A stretch of DNA of 6,383 nucleotides from Bacteroidota bacterium (GCA_023396415.1 JAEWWJ010000037.1:1-6383); one strand, 5' to 3'. Positions 1-6,304 are shown, numbered from the stretch's first letter. A program made the numbers and translations. Notes: generated from the letters alone by a model not told the origin.

Positions 1-863
1 GGTGAAAACCACCGATAATTGTCCTTTTTATTGAACCAAGTCATTTGTCGTTTAGCATATTGACGGGTGCTGATTTTAATGCGTTCCACGGCTTCTTCTA
101 AAGTTATTTTTCCGGCGATATGTTCGAAGATTTCTGTGTATCCCACTGTTTTTAGTGCATTGAGATGCTTGAAAGGGTACAACTCAGAAGCCTCCTGAAC
201 CAAGCCGTCGAGTAACATTTGTTCAACGCGAGCGTTAATCCGCTCAATCAACAGATTTCTGTCGAGCTTTAAGCCCAACAAAAGGGGAGTAAATTCCCTG
301 CTTTGAGGTTCTTTTTTTCTAAACGAGCTGAACGGCTTTCCAGTTTCATAAAACACTTCTAATGCCCGCTGAAGTCGGCGGGGATTGTGCCGATCTGTTG
401 AGTTATAATACGCTAAATCAACTTCCAACACCTTTGATTGTAAACCTTTTAAGCCATCGTTTTCGAAGATTAGATTTACTTTTTGGCGTGTTTCTGCCGC
501 GATGGGAGGTATTTCGTCCATTCCAAAACAGACCGCATCAATGAACAACCCCGATCCACCGGTGAGGACAACCACATTATGGCGTGTAAAAAGCTCCTGC
601 AACCTATGCAAGGCCTGCTGTGCGTAGGTGGCCACATCGTAATCCTGTTGAATGGAAAGCTGTTGCACAAAATGATGCTTCACGAGATGGAGCTCTTTGT
701 TGGTAGGCGCTGCCGTGCCGATACTCATTTCCTTATAAAACTGTCGGCTGTCAGCAGACACGATTTCAGTCTTGAAATATTGCGCAATAGCAATGGCAAC
801 GCTTGTTTTGCCAACTGCCGTTGGTCCGGCAACTACGATGAGGTGTTTTTTTTTTCTTTCCAT
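1..863 (-). CDS. miaA: tRNA dimethylallyltransferase MiaA (3' end cut by window edge)
   Basis: MiaA transfers a dimethylallyl group to N6 of adenosine 37 in tRNAs that read UNN codons. I translated the frame from ATG at 863 down to base 3 without a stop: 287 residues, close to the family's usual ~300, so only a short tail is missing. Visible motifs: P-loop GPTAVGKTS (residues 13-21), the catalytic-type DSRQ (38-41), GGSGLF (102-107), HNPRRLQRALE (about 159-169) and the C-terminal TRQYAKRQMTWF (266-277), which is very characteristic. The start lies 5 nt after the cca stop. An AAAGGA overlaps that stop but ends only 1 nt before the ATG, too close for a normal ribosome binding site, so translation probably depends on coupling to cca. 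Codons 3-6 contain a run of ten A's. Family assignment is secure; the exact end is unseen. Confidence 0.97.
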   Translation of the reverse strand, partial: MERKKKHLIVVAGPTAVGKTSVAIAIAQYFKTEIVSADSRQFYKEMSIGTAAPTNKELHLVKHHFVQQLSIQQDYDVATYAQQALHRLQELFTRHNVVVLTGGSGLFIDAVCFGMDEIPPIAAETRQKVNLIFENDGLKGLQSKVLEVDLAYYNSTDRHNPRRLQRALEVFYETGKPFSSFRKKEPQSREFTPLLLGLKLDRNLLIERINARVEQMLLDGLVQEASELYPFKHLNALKTVGYTEIFEHIAGKITLEEAVERIKISTRQYAKRQMTWFNKKDNYRWFS

Positions 864-868
864 GTCCT

Positions 869-2332
869 TTAAAGCGGGAGCGGGCCATTGGCTTTCACGG
901 GTTGTGAATTTACCTCCTCAACAACTTGAAGATGAAGTCTTCGGCCTTCTTCTTTCATAAAAAGATAAGCCTCTTCGAATTCATTTTTAATGATTCCATC
1001 GAGTATGGCTTCGCGGATGGCGGTTTTAATCAGACCGACTTCTTTGCCGGGTCTCAAACCAAAAACTTGCATGATAATTTCGCCGCTGATAGGAGGTTGC
1101 CAGTTGCGTACTTTGTCTTTAGCTTCAATTTCTTTTAACTTCTGCCTGACGAGCTCAAAATTATCACGGTATTTTTTAACTTTATATTCGTTTTTTGATG
1201 TGATGTCGGCCTCGCACAATAGCATCAAAGCATCAATATCATCACCGGCATCGAAGAGAAGCCGCCGAACCGCCGAATCCGTAACAATTTCTTGCGCCAA
1301 AACAATGGGCCTGAGATGAAGCAGCACCAACTTTTGCACAAAGCGCATAGGTTCGTTGAGGGGCAATTTGAGCTGCTTGAAGATGCCCGGAACCATTTTA
1401 GCTCCTTTGAACTCATGGCCATGAAAGGTCCATCCTTGAAGAGGTTCGTATTTTTTTGTTGCCGGCTTGGCAATGTCGTGCAACACTGCAGCCCAACGCA
1501 ACCAAAGGTCGTTTGTCGTCTTTGACAGATTGTCCAAAACTTCGAGCGTATGGTAGAAATTATCTTTATGGCTTTGGTTGTTTACTTTTTCAACACCCTG
1601 TAAGGCAACAAACTGGGGGAAAATAATTTGCAAAATGCCGCTGTCAAAAAGCAGTTTAAAACCTATGGATGGCTGCTCACTCAGGATAATTTTATTCAAC
1701 TCATCGGTGACCCGCTCCATGGAGATAATTTTGATGCGGTTTTTGTTTCTCGCGATGGCCTTGTACGAATCGGGGTGGATGCTAAAACCCAGCTGTGTAG
1801 CAAAGCGGATGGCGCGCATCATTCTTAAAGGATCGTCGGAGTAAGTGATGTCGGGATCGAGTGGGGTGCAAATGATTTTCTTTTGAAGGTCGGAGATGCC
1901 TCCAAATGGATCGAGCAGCTGGCCAAAATCTTCAGGATTAAGACTGATAGCCAACGCGTTGATGGTGAAATCGCGTCTTTTTTGATCGTCTGAAAGACTA
2001 CCTGTGCTCACCTCGGGTTTTCGGCTCAGGTGCTGGTATGATTCTTTTCTGGCACCCACAAACTCAATCACCATGTCTTTGTATTTAATCATGGCAGTGC
2101 CAAATTGACCATAAAATTTGGCGTCTTTGGTGTTATTTAATTTTTCGGCTACTGCACCGGCAAACTCAATTCCATTGCCTACTACAACAATGTCAACGTC
2201 TTTGGAAGGACGCTCGAGAAGCAGGTCGCGCACGTAACCGCCTATTACATAGGCAGGTTCGGAACGCTTGAGTGAAACGGCGGAAATTACCTCGAAGAGT
2301 TTTCCGGAAATATAGGGGCGCATATCTTTCAT
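869..2332 (-). CDS. cca: CCA tRNA nucleotidyltransferase / poly(A) polymerase family with HD domain
   Basis: A class II nucleotidyltransferase, predicted to add or repair the 3'-CCA of tRNAs in the cytoplasm. It has 487 residues. The head domain shows GGYVRD (31-36), the catalytic carboxylates D45 and D47 (KDVDI), a probable third carboxylate E90, RRDFTINA (119-126) and DDPLRMMRAIRF (166-177). The last corresponds to the template-reading EDxxR motif, with Asp in place of the usual Glu. SMERVTDEL (about 204-212) is the next conserved block. A C-terminal HD domain follows, with H261, H285-D286 and H304/H306 as likely metal ligands. CCA-adding, CC-only, A-only and poly(A) activities cannot be told apart by eye; CCA addition is the default for this architecture. 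A -7-type box TACTTTTG ends 7 nt before ATG 2332. A second ATG at 2323 is possible. It is followed by miaA after 5 nt, consistent with a tRNA-maturation operon. Confidence 0.93.
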   Translation of the reverse strand: MKDMRPYISGKLFEVISAVSLKRSEPAYVIGGYVRDLLLERPSKDVDIVVVGNGIEFAGAVAEKLNNTKDAKFYGQFGTAMIKYKDMVIEFVGARKESYQHLSRKPEVSTGSLSDDQKRRDFTINALAISLNPEDFGQLLDPFGGISDLQKKIICTPLDPDITYSDDPLRMMRAIRFATQLGFSIHPDSYKAIARNKNRIKIISMERVTDELNKIILSEQPSIGFKLLFDSGILQIIFPQFVALQGVEKVNNQSHKDNFYHTLEVLDNLSKTTNDLWLRWAAVLHDIAKPATKKYEPLQGWTFHGHEFKGAKMVPGIFKQLKLPLNEPMRFVQKLVLLHLRPIVLAQEIVTDSAVRRLLFDAGDDIDALMLLCEADITSKNEYKVKKYRDNFELVRQKLKEIEAKDKVRNWQPPISGEIIMQVFGLRPGKEVGLIKTAIREAILDGIIKNEFEEAYLFMKEEGRRLHLQVVEEVNSQPVKANGPLPL

Positions 2333-2339
2333 CAGCCTG

Positions 2340-2347
2340 CAAAAGTA
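2340..2347 (-). promoter_or_regulatory. Candidate Bacteroidota -7 box for cca-miaA
   Basis: On the minus strand this reads TACTTTTG, an exact match to the TAnnTTTG -7 consensus of the Bacteroidota primary sigma factor. It ends 7 nt before the cca ATG, so transcription would start at or within a few bases of the start codon. I found no convincing -33 (TTTG-like) element about 19-23 nt further upstream, so support is position plus one box. Confidence 0.45.
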
Positions 2348-2460
2348 CGAAAAGGATGGAATTTTTTAAGGATGTTGCTCCTCGAAATCATTGGCGTGGA
2401 TGGGAGTTTCAAGAATCTTAATAATGATGTTTGCTTTTCAATATAAAATACTGAAAAAGA

Positions 2461-2480
2461 AAAAATTACTTTTGAAAAGT
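2461..2480 (-). terminator. Weak terminator-like palindrome after dprA
   Basis: Directly after the dprA stop, the minus strand reads ACTTTTCAAAAGT (2480-2468), a perfect 6-bp inverted repeat around one base, followed by AATTTTT and a second T-run. The stem is AT-rich and would fold with a 3-nt loop and about 5 pairs, so it is a poor intrinsic terminator. Its position right at the gene end is the main argument. The 148-nt gap to cca (2333-2480) otherwise shows no gene. Confidence 0.3.
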
Positions 2481-3575
2481 CTAAACGATCTTGTATTTTT
2501 TTCCCGGTAGGGCTGTCAGCACCCCATCAAATTCGAGGGTGAGCAAAATGCCGGCCAGCTTAGAAGCCGGAAATCCACTTCTAATCATAATGTCGTCAAT
2601 GCCGCAAGTTTTCTCGTTTTGAAAGGTATCCATCACCACTTGCTCATCTTCGCTAAAGCTTCTAAAAAGTTGTGTTTGAACGCTTTTTGCAGTATCGTTG
2701 CTCCAGCCCAGCAGGTAACGCAGGTTGGTGGCGTTTTCAATGAGCGAAGCCCTATTGGTGCGGATGAGGTAGTTGCAGCCTTCGCTGAAGGTGTCGCCAA
2801 CGCGACCCGGTACAGCAAAAACATCTCGATTGTAGGAATTGGCAATGTCGGCAGTGATCAGTGCACCTCCTTTTCGGGCTGATTCAACCACAATCAGTGC
2901 ATCAATCATTCCGGCTACGATGCGGTTGCGACGCGGAAAATTTTCTCTTTCGGGCTTGCTACCGACCATAAATTCGGTAAGCAGACCGCCGTTAAGTAAC
3001 ATTTTATCGGCCAAACTTTTGTTGGTGTAGGGGTAAATCCTGTCGAGGCCATGTGCTAAAACACCAATGGTCCCCAGCTGATTTTTGACGGCAGCACGGT
3101 GGGCATAACTATCAATTCCATAGGCTAATCCACTAACTATAAGTGCATTGTCGTTTTTGAAGTCTTCAACTATTTGTTCACAAAAGTGTCTGCCATATTC
3201 GCTTGCATTGCGTGTCCCGACAATGCCAATAACTTTTTGTTGATTCAAATCGCTCGTGCCTTTGTAATACAACAGCAACGGGCTATCGGCACAATGTTGC
3301 AATCGCTTGGGGTAGGCTTTATCGAGATAAAACAAAGCCTGAATGTGTTGCTGCTCAATGGTTTTAAGTTCTATTTCGGCACGCGAAAGAACCTTTTGGC
3401 TCAGAATGCTGCTTATAGTTGATGCACCTATGCCCGGAATCTTTTCAAGATGTTTTTTATTTTCCTTGAAAACGGCTTCTGGGCCACCGCAATAGGCAAC
3501 AAGTTTCTTTCCAACAATATCACCTACTCCCGGGATAAGGGTAAGGCCAATTTTATACAAAAGCTGTTCGGACAT
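2481..3575 (-). CDS. dprA: DNA-processing protein DprA (Smf)
   Basis: DprA binds incoming single-stranded DNA and loads RecA during natural transformation; it is also common in bacteria not known to be competent. From ATG 3575 it has 364 residues, normal for the Bacteroidota form. Domain order: N-terminal helix-hairpin-helix region with IPGVG (14-18) and IPGIG (46-50); a Rossmann-type DNA-binding domain with GTRNASEYG (120-128), SGLAYGID (148-155), then LAHGLDRIYP, NFPRRNRIVAG, the ARKGGALITAD block and FAVPG; and a C-terminal winged-helix region from about residue 310 (DEQVVMDTF onward). The frame stays open upstream to 3695, but that stretch overlaps the divergent glycosyltransferase and lacks family similarity. 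Start 3575 puts MSEQLLYKIGLTLIPG at the N-terminus as expected, 6 nt after a TAATTTTG box. No Shine-Dalgarno is visible. Identity is secure; a role in competence is inferred. Confidence 0.97.
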   Translation of the reverse strand: MSEQLLYKIGLTLIPGVGDIVGKKLVAYCGGPEAVFKENKKHLEKIPGIGASTISSILSQKVLSRAEIELKTIEQQHIQALFYLDKAYPKRLQHCADSPLLLYYKGTSDLNQQKVIGIVGTRNASEYGRHFCEQIVEDFKNDNALIVSGLAYGIDSYAHRAAVKNQLGTIGVLAHGLDRIYPYTNKSLADKMLLNGGLLTEFMVGSKPERENFPRRNRIVAGMIDALIVVESARKGGALITADIANSYNRDVFAVPGRVGDTFSEGCNYLIRTNRASLIENATNLRYLLGWSNDTAKSVQTQLFRSFSEDEQVVMDTFQNEKTCGIDDIMIRSGFPASKLAGILLTLEFDGVLTALPGKKYKIV

Positions 3576-3581
3576 GGGCGC

Positions 3582-3589
3582 CAAAATTA
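3582..3589 (-). promoter_or_regulatory. Candidate -7 box for dprA
   Basis: The minus strand reads TAATTTTG, matching TAnnTTTG, and only 6 nt (GCGCCC) separate it from the dprA ATG at 3575. If used, the dprA mRNA would be leaderless or nearly so. No -33 element is recognisable at the expected distance. The site lies 13 bp from the opposing box for the glycosyltransferase. Confidence 0.45.
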
Positions 3590-3602
3590 AAAGAAAAACT
3601 GT

Positions 3603-3610
3603 TACTTTTG
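3603..3610 (+). promoter_or_regulatory. Candidate -7 box for the glycosyltransferase gene
   Basis: TACTTTTG on the plus strand, an exact TAnnTTTG match, ends 11 nt before the proposed TTG start at 3622. No clear -33 box is seen. Its expected -33 region would lie over the dprA transcription start, so the two divergent promoters would compete for overlapping DNA. Confidence 0.45.
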
Positions 3611-3621
3611 TTGTATAAGCA

Positions 3622-4710
3622 TTGATTTTGTTTCCACAGAAAACCATCCTCATCGTCCCCTTGAATTGGGGAATTGGACATGCCTCACGCTGCATACCGA
3701 TTATTCATGCACTTTTGGCAATGAACCACCGTGTGGTTTTGGCTGCTGATGGCGCGCCTTTGGCGCTTTTGCGCAGCACTTTCCCTGCTTTGCCGTGGTT
3801 GCATTTTCCTTCGCACGAACCCCATTACGGAAAAGGAAAATCGGTTGTTGCACCCTTGCTGATGCAGGCGCCCGCCCTGCTGTGGCAACTGATGGCTGAT
3901 CACCGAAAATTGGAGCAATTGGTGAAGAAGTGTGCTGCTGATGCCGTAATTTCCGACAATCGTTTTGGGGCATACAGCAGCAAGGTGCCTTCGGTGTTTA
4001 TCACGCATCAGGTTCATTTGCATTTGCCCAAGGGCATGGGTTGGGCTACGAAAGTCGCGAAACTTGTAAACAACATGGTTGCATCGCGGTATTCAGCTTG
4101 CTGGATTCCTGATTTTGCCGACAACCGCTCATTGGCCGGCGATTTGTCGCACCCACCGTTTCAGCATTTGCCAACAAAATACATTGGCCCGATAAGCCGA
4201 TTTGTAACAACAGAGGCCTATCAGGAATCTGAAGAAGTAGATCTTTTGGTGATGCTTTCAGGGCCCGAGCCTCAGCGTTCTATCTTCGAGAATCAAATTT
4301 TGAGGCAACTGCGAAACTTTAGCGGATCGGTTGTCATTGCCCGTGCTGTTCCACAAGGAAAGCCGTCACCTGAGGTTCCTGAAAATATCCGTTTGCTCAA
4401 TCATATTGATGATGAAAGGTTGAAACGGCTTATTCTTGGAGCCAAAACCATTGTAGCGCGGGCTGGTTATTCAACGATCATGGATTTGGTGGCATTGCAG
4501 CGCACCGCTTTATTGGTTCCTACTCCTGGACAATCGGAGCAAGAATATCTTGGCAGTTGGTTAGGTAAAAAAGGGTATTTTATGTTTGCCGAGCAACACA
4601 ATTTTGACCTCAGCACGGCTCCGATGACCACTTGGGCAACCTCAGCTTTTCCAACTTTCGAGCCCAATGCACTTCGTGATTGTCTCGAGCAATGGCTCGC
4701 GCTTGGGTAG
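3622..4710 (+). CDS. MurG-like GT-B family glycosyltransferase, TTG start
   Basis: A 362-residue predicted GT-B fold enzyme of the kind annotated in Bacteroidota as glycosyltransferase family 28 C-terminal or UDP-GlcNAc:LPS transferase-like. It probably uses a nucleotide sugar for envelope glycan or glycolipid synthesis at the inner membrane face; donor and acceptor are unknown. The N-terminal domain opens with ILIVPLNWGIGHASR (residues 9-23), the glycine-rich loop typical of this group. The C-terminal domain has ARAGYSTIMDL (279-289) and VPTPGQSEQEYLG (299-311), corresponding to the MurG-type sugar-nucleotide site (RAG.ST...L, then VP.PG...Q). No signal peptide or transmembrane helix is evident. 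A stop (TAA 3616-3618) blocks any upstream extension and the first in-frame ATG falls at residue 34, inside the conserved domain, so translation must begin at TTG 3622, TTG 3628 or ATT 3625. It is divergent from dprA, and the pair downstream appears to have its own promoter. Confidence 0.85.
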   Translation: MILFPQKTILIVPLNWGIGHASRCIPIIHALLAMNHRVVLAADGAPLALLRSTFPALPWLHFPSHEPHYGKGKSVVAPLLMQAPALLWQLMADHRKLEQLVKKCAADAVISDNRFGAYSSKVPSVFITHQVHLHLPKGMGWATKVAKLVNNMVASRYSACWIPDFADNRSLAGDLSHPPFQHLPTKYIGPISRFVTTEAYQESEEVDLLVMLSGPEPQRSIFENQILRQLRNFSGSVVIARAVPQGKPSPEVPENIRLLNHIDDERLKRLILGAKTIVARAGYSTIMDLVALQRTALLVPTPGQSEQEYLGSWLGKKGYFMFAEQHNFDLSTAPMTTWATSAFPTFEPNALRDCLEQWLALG

Positions 4711-4716
4711 TTTACT

Positions 4717-4724
4717 TATTTTTG
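4717..4724 (+). promoter_or_regulatory. Candidate -7 box for the hemerythrin-regulator pair
   Basis: TATTTTTG fits TAnnTTTG, lies 6 nt after the glycosyltransferase stop codon (4708-4710) and 23 nt before ATG 4748. This would give a leader of about 15-20 nt and make the pair an independent transcription unit. No matching -33 element was found. Confidence 0.4.
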
Positions 4725-4747
4725 TGTTTCATTTCAATTGTAAAACC

Positions 4748-5488
4748 ATGCTTATACACCAAGATATGAAAATGGCCGATGTGGTACATCTGAACCATCA
4801 TCTGCTGCATGTGATCAATCGCTTTGGCATTCAATTGGGCTATGGCGAAAAAACTGTGAGCCAGCTGTGTACAACTCATGAAGTGCCTCTACAGTTTTTT
4901 CTTGAGATTGTCAACACTTTTCATGACCCCTCATACTTCCCGGTGGAAAGTCTGCTTCAGTTTAAAGCCAGTCGGCTGATCGAATATCTGCAACAAACCC
5001 ACAGCTATTATCTAGATTTTAGAATTCCTGAGATTGAAAACTATATCCAACGCCTTGAAAACGACAGCAGTTTCGATGAAGCAATAAAGGTGCTTTTGCT
5101 CGATTTTTTTGGACAATATTCGCATGAACTCACGGTGCACATCAACAAGGAGGAGCATCGCGTGTATCCTTATGTGTTGGAATTGGAACATTTTTTGAAT
5201 TCCGACAGGAGCAATCAAGATCAACTCGAGTTGCTGAAGGCTTACTCTATTCACGAGTATGAAGAAGACCACGAAAATGTTGAAGATAAGCTATTTGACC
5301 TCAAAAATATCATCATCAAATACATTCCTTCGCCCCAAGACAGTCGCTTGCTAAACCTTATTTTGCATGAAATTTTTGAGTTGGAAAAAGATTTAAACAA
5401 CCACCAGCACATCGAAGATTTAATTTTGGTTCCAATTGTTGAAAAAATGGAAATCGAATTGCGCAAGTTCACAAAAAGTGCAAGGTAG
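4748..5488 (+). CDS. Hemerythrin-like (RIC/ScdA/YtfE-related) putative di-iron protein
   Basis: A 246-residue soluble protein with two parts. Residues about 9-60 resemble the ScdA_N/DUF542 domain of RIC proteins, which repair iron-sulfur centres after nitrosative or oxidative damage: FGIQLGYG..TV..LC (26-41) aligns with the usual GIDFCCGG..TL..C, but the Cys pair is replaced by G31-Y32 while C41 remains. Residues about 80-240 form a hemerythrin-like four-helix bundle with His/Glu in the right spacing for a di-iron site: H85, H131xxxE135, H175 and H219xxxE223, parallel to E. coli YtfE H84, H129/E133, H160 and H204/E208. The frame is open back to 4667, but that overlaps the glycosyltransferase and precedes the -7 box; ATG 4748 gives a sensible N-terminus, and ATGs at 4766 and 4772 are alternatives. 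A LuxR-family gene starts 2 nt after its stop. Function as repair protein versus oxygen/NO sensor is open; sensing is my inference from the neighbour. Confidence 0.85.
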   Translation: MLIHQDMKMADVVHLNHHLLHVINRFGIQLGYGEKTVSQLCTTHEVPLQFFLEIVNTFHDPSYFPVESLLQFKASRLIEYLQQTHSYYLDFRIPEIENYIQRLENDSSFDEAIKVLLLDFFGQYSHELTVHINKEEHRVYPYVLELEHFLNSDRSNQDQLELLKAYSIHEYEEDHENVEDKLFDLKNIIIKYIPSPQDSRLLNLILHEIFELEKDLNNHQHIEDLILVPIVEKMEIELRKFTKSAR

Positions 5489-5490
5489 CC

Positions 5491-6111
5491 ATGGGTGAGT
5501 TGGTGAATATTCTCATTATTGAACCTTCTTACTTGGTTCGCGAAGGCTTGAAAACGTTGCTAACCCAAACAGGGCTTGCTTTTCGTGTTGAAGAAACAAC
5601 CGTTATCAATGGTAGTTTTCAAAAATTAATTGAAAAATATCAGCCGCGCTTGGTCTTCATCAATGCCCTAATGCTGCACAGCCACTGGCATGGCAACAGA
5701 AACAAGGCGCCGTTTCTGAAGCTGCAAATTGTAGGCTTAACTTGGGGCGATGTGCCGGAAACTATTCTCTCGCACTGCGATTTTGTGCTCGATATCGCTG
5801 CCTCAAAAGCGGTTTTGATGCAGAATTTCGTGCAGTTCATCACTAAATTAGGTCTTATAAACAATGAAAAAGATTCGGAAAGCATCAGCGAAAGAGAATC
5901 GGATGTGCTGCGGTTGGTGGCTTTAGGCTATACCAACAATGAAATCAGCGAACGCTTGTTCATCAGTGTGCATACCGTAATGACCCATCGAAAAAACATC
6001 ACACGTAAGTTGGGCATCAAAACGGTGGCGGGTTTAACCGTATATTCCATTTTGAACAAACTTGTGGAATCGGGTGAACTCAAAGGAAGAATATCCGAAT
6101 CCAACGAATGA
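5491..6111 (+). CDS. LuxR/NarL-type transcriptional regulator with degenerate receiver domain
   Basis: A 206-residue DNA-binding regulator. The N-terminal part (about 5-120) follows the receiver pattern: NILIIEPSYLVREGLKTLL (6-24) matches the typical ILIVDDHPLVREGL stretch, yet the acidic pair is E11-P12 and the phospho-acceptor position is N58 (LVFINAL). T84 (GLT) may be the retained switch Thr; the conserved Lys near residue 101 is not apparent. The C-terminal LuxR helix-turn-helix (about 131-192) is intact: SERESDVLRLVALGYTNNEIS, then SVHTVMTHRKNI and KLGI. It therefore should bind DNA but not be switched by Asp phosphorylation. The ATG is 2 nt after the stop of the hemerythrin-like gene, with AAGG about 7 nt upstream, so the two are very likely co-translated. 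No histidine kinase lies in the window. The target genes are unknown; autoregulation is possible. Confidence 0.92.
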   Translation: MGELVNILIIEPSYLVREGLKTLLTQTGLAFRVEETTVINGSFQKLIEKYQPRLVFINALMLHSHWHGNRNKAPFLKLQIVGLTWGDVPETILSHCDFVLDIAASKAVLMQNFVQFITKLGLINNEKDSESISERESDVLRLVALGYTNNEISERLFISVHTVMTHRKNITRKLGIKTVAGLTVYSILNKLVESGELKGRISESNE

Positions 6112-6219
6112 TTGAACATAATCGGTTGAACAACTGTTATTTGTTTTTATTGAGGTAGTGTTATTCTTGGAAATAAGCGTTTTTTTTGGCTTCACCGATA
6201 ACAATTCTACTAAAATGCC

Positions 6220-6227
6220 TAATTTTG
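6220..6227 (+). promoter_or_regulatory. Candidate -7 box for the truncated right-end gene
   Basis: TAATTTTG fits TAnnTTTG. It lies 118 nt before ATG 6346, far further than the boxes in front of the other genes here, implying a leader of about 110 nt that would include the repeats and the start-codon hairpin. No -33 element is seen at normal spacing; the nearest TTTGG (6185-6189) is about 31 nt upstream. Confidence 0.3.
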
Positions 6228-6251
6228 CACGTTAATTTAGAAAAGATATAA

Positions 6252-6281
6252 ATAAGATCACATGAAATATCCATAAGATCA
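6252..6281. repeat. Direct repeat ATAAGATCA, two copies 21 bp apart
   Basis: Exact 9-bp copies at 6252-6260 and 6273-6281, start-to-start distance 21 bp, about two helical turns, so both would face the same side of the DNA. They sit just downstream of the candidate -7 box, a place where a repressor or activator could act, or they are part of a structured RNA. A regulator gene ends 141 nt upstream of the first copy. Function is unknown. Confidence 0.5.
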
Positions 6282-6304
6282 AAATCATACCCACTGTGCA
6301 TGAA

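Noticed and set aside
483..872. 129-codon open frame on the plus strand
   Set aside because: It lies wholly antisense to miaA, whose motifs are continuous there; the translation has no domain-like character.
1225..1844. Open frames of 66-88 codons on both strands within cca
   Set aside because: They are other-frame readings of a well-conserved gene with no independent support.
2467..2474. TACTTTTG on the plus strand after dprA
   Set aside because: It is part of the palindrome at 2468-2480 and would only drive antisense transcription into dprA; treated as a by-product of the palindrome.
3576..3695. Longer N-terminus for DprA starting at 3695
   Set aside because: It would overlap the first ~75 bases of the divergent glycosyltransferase and the promoter boxes, and the extra 40 residues do not look like DprA. 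ATG 3575 gives the family N-terminus.
4667..4747. Longer N-terminus for the hemerythrin-like protein starting at 4667
   Set aside because: It overlaps the end of the glycosyltransferase gene and precedes the -7-like box; ATG 4748 gives the expected beginning.
6175..6192. T8 run at 6180-6187 as an intrinsic terminator after the LuxR gene
   Set aside because: No stable GC-containing stem precedes it; the only pairing (AAGC/GCTT) encloses the T-run itself.
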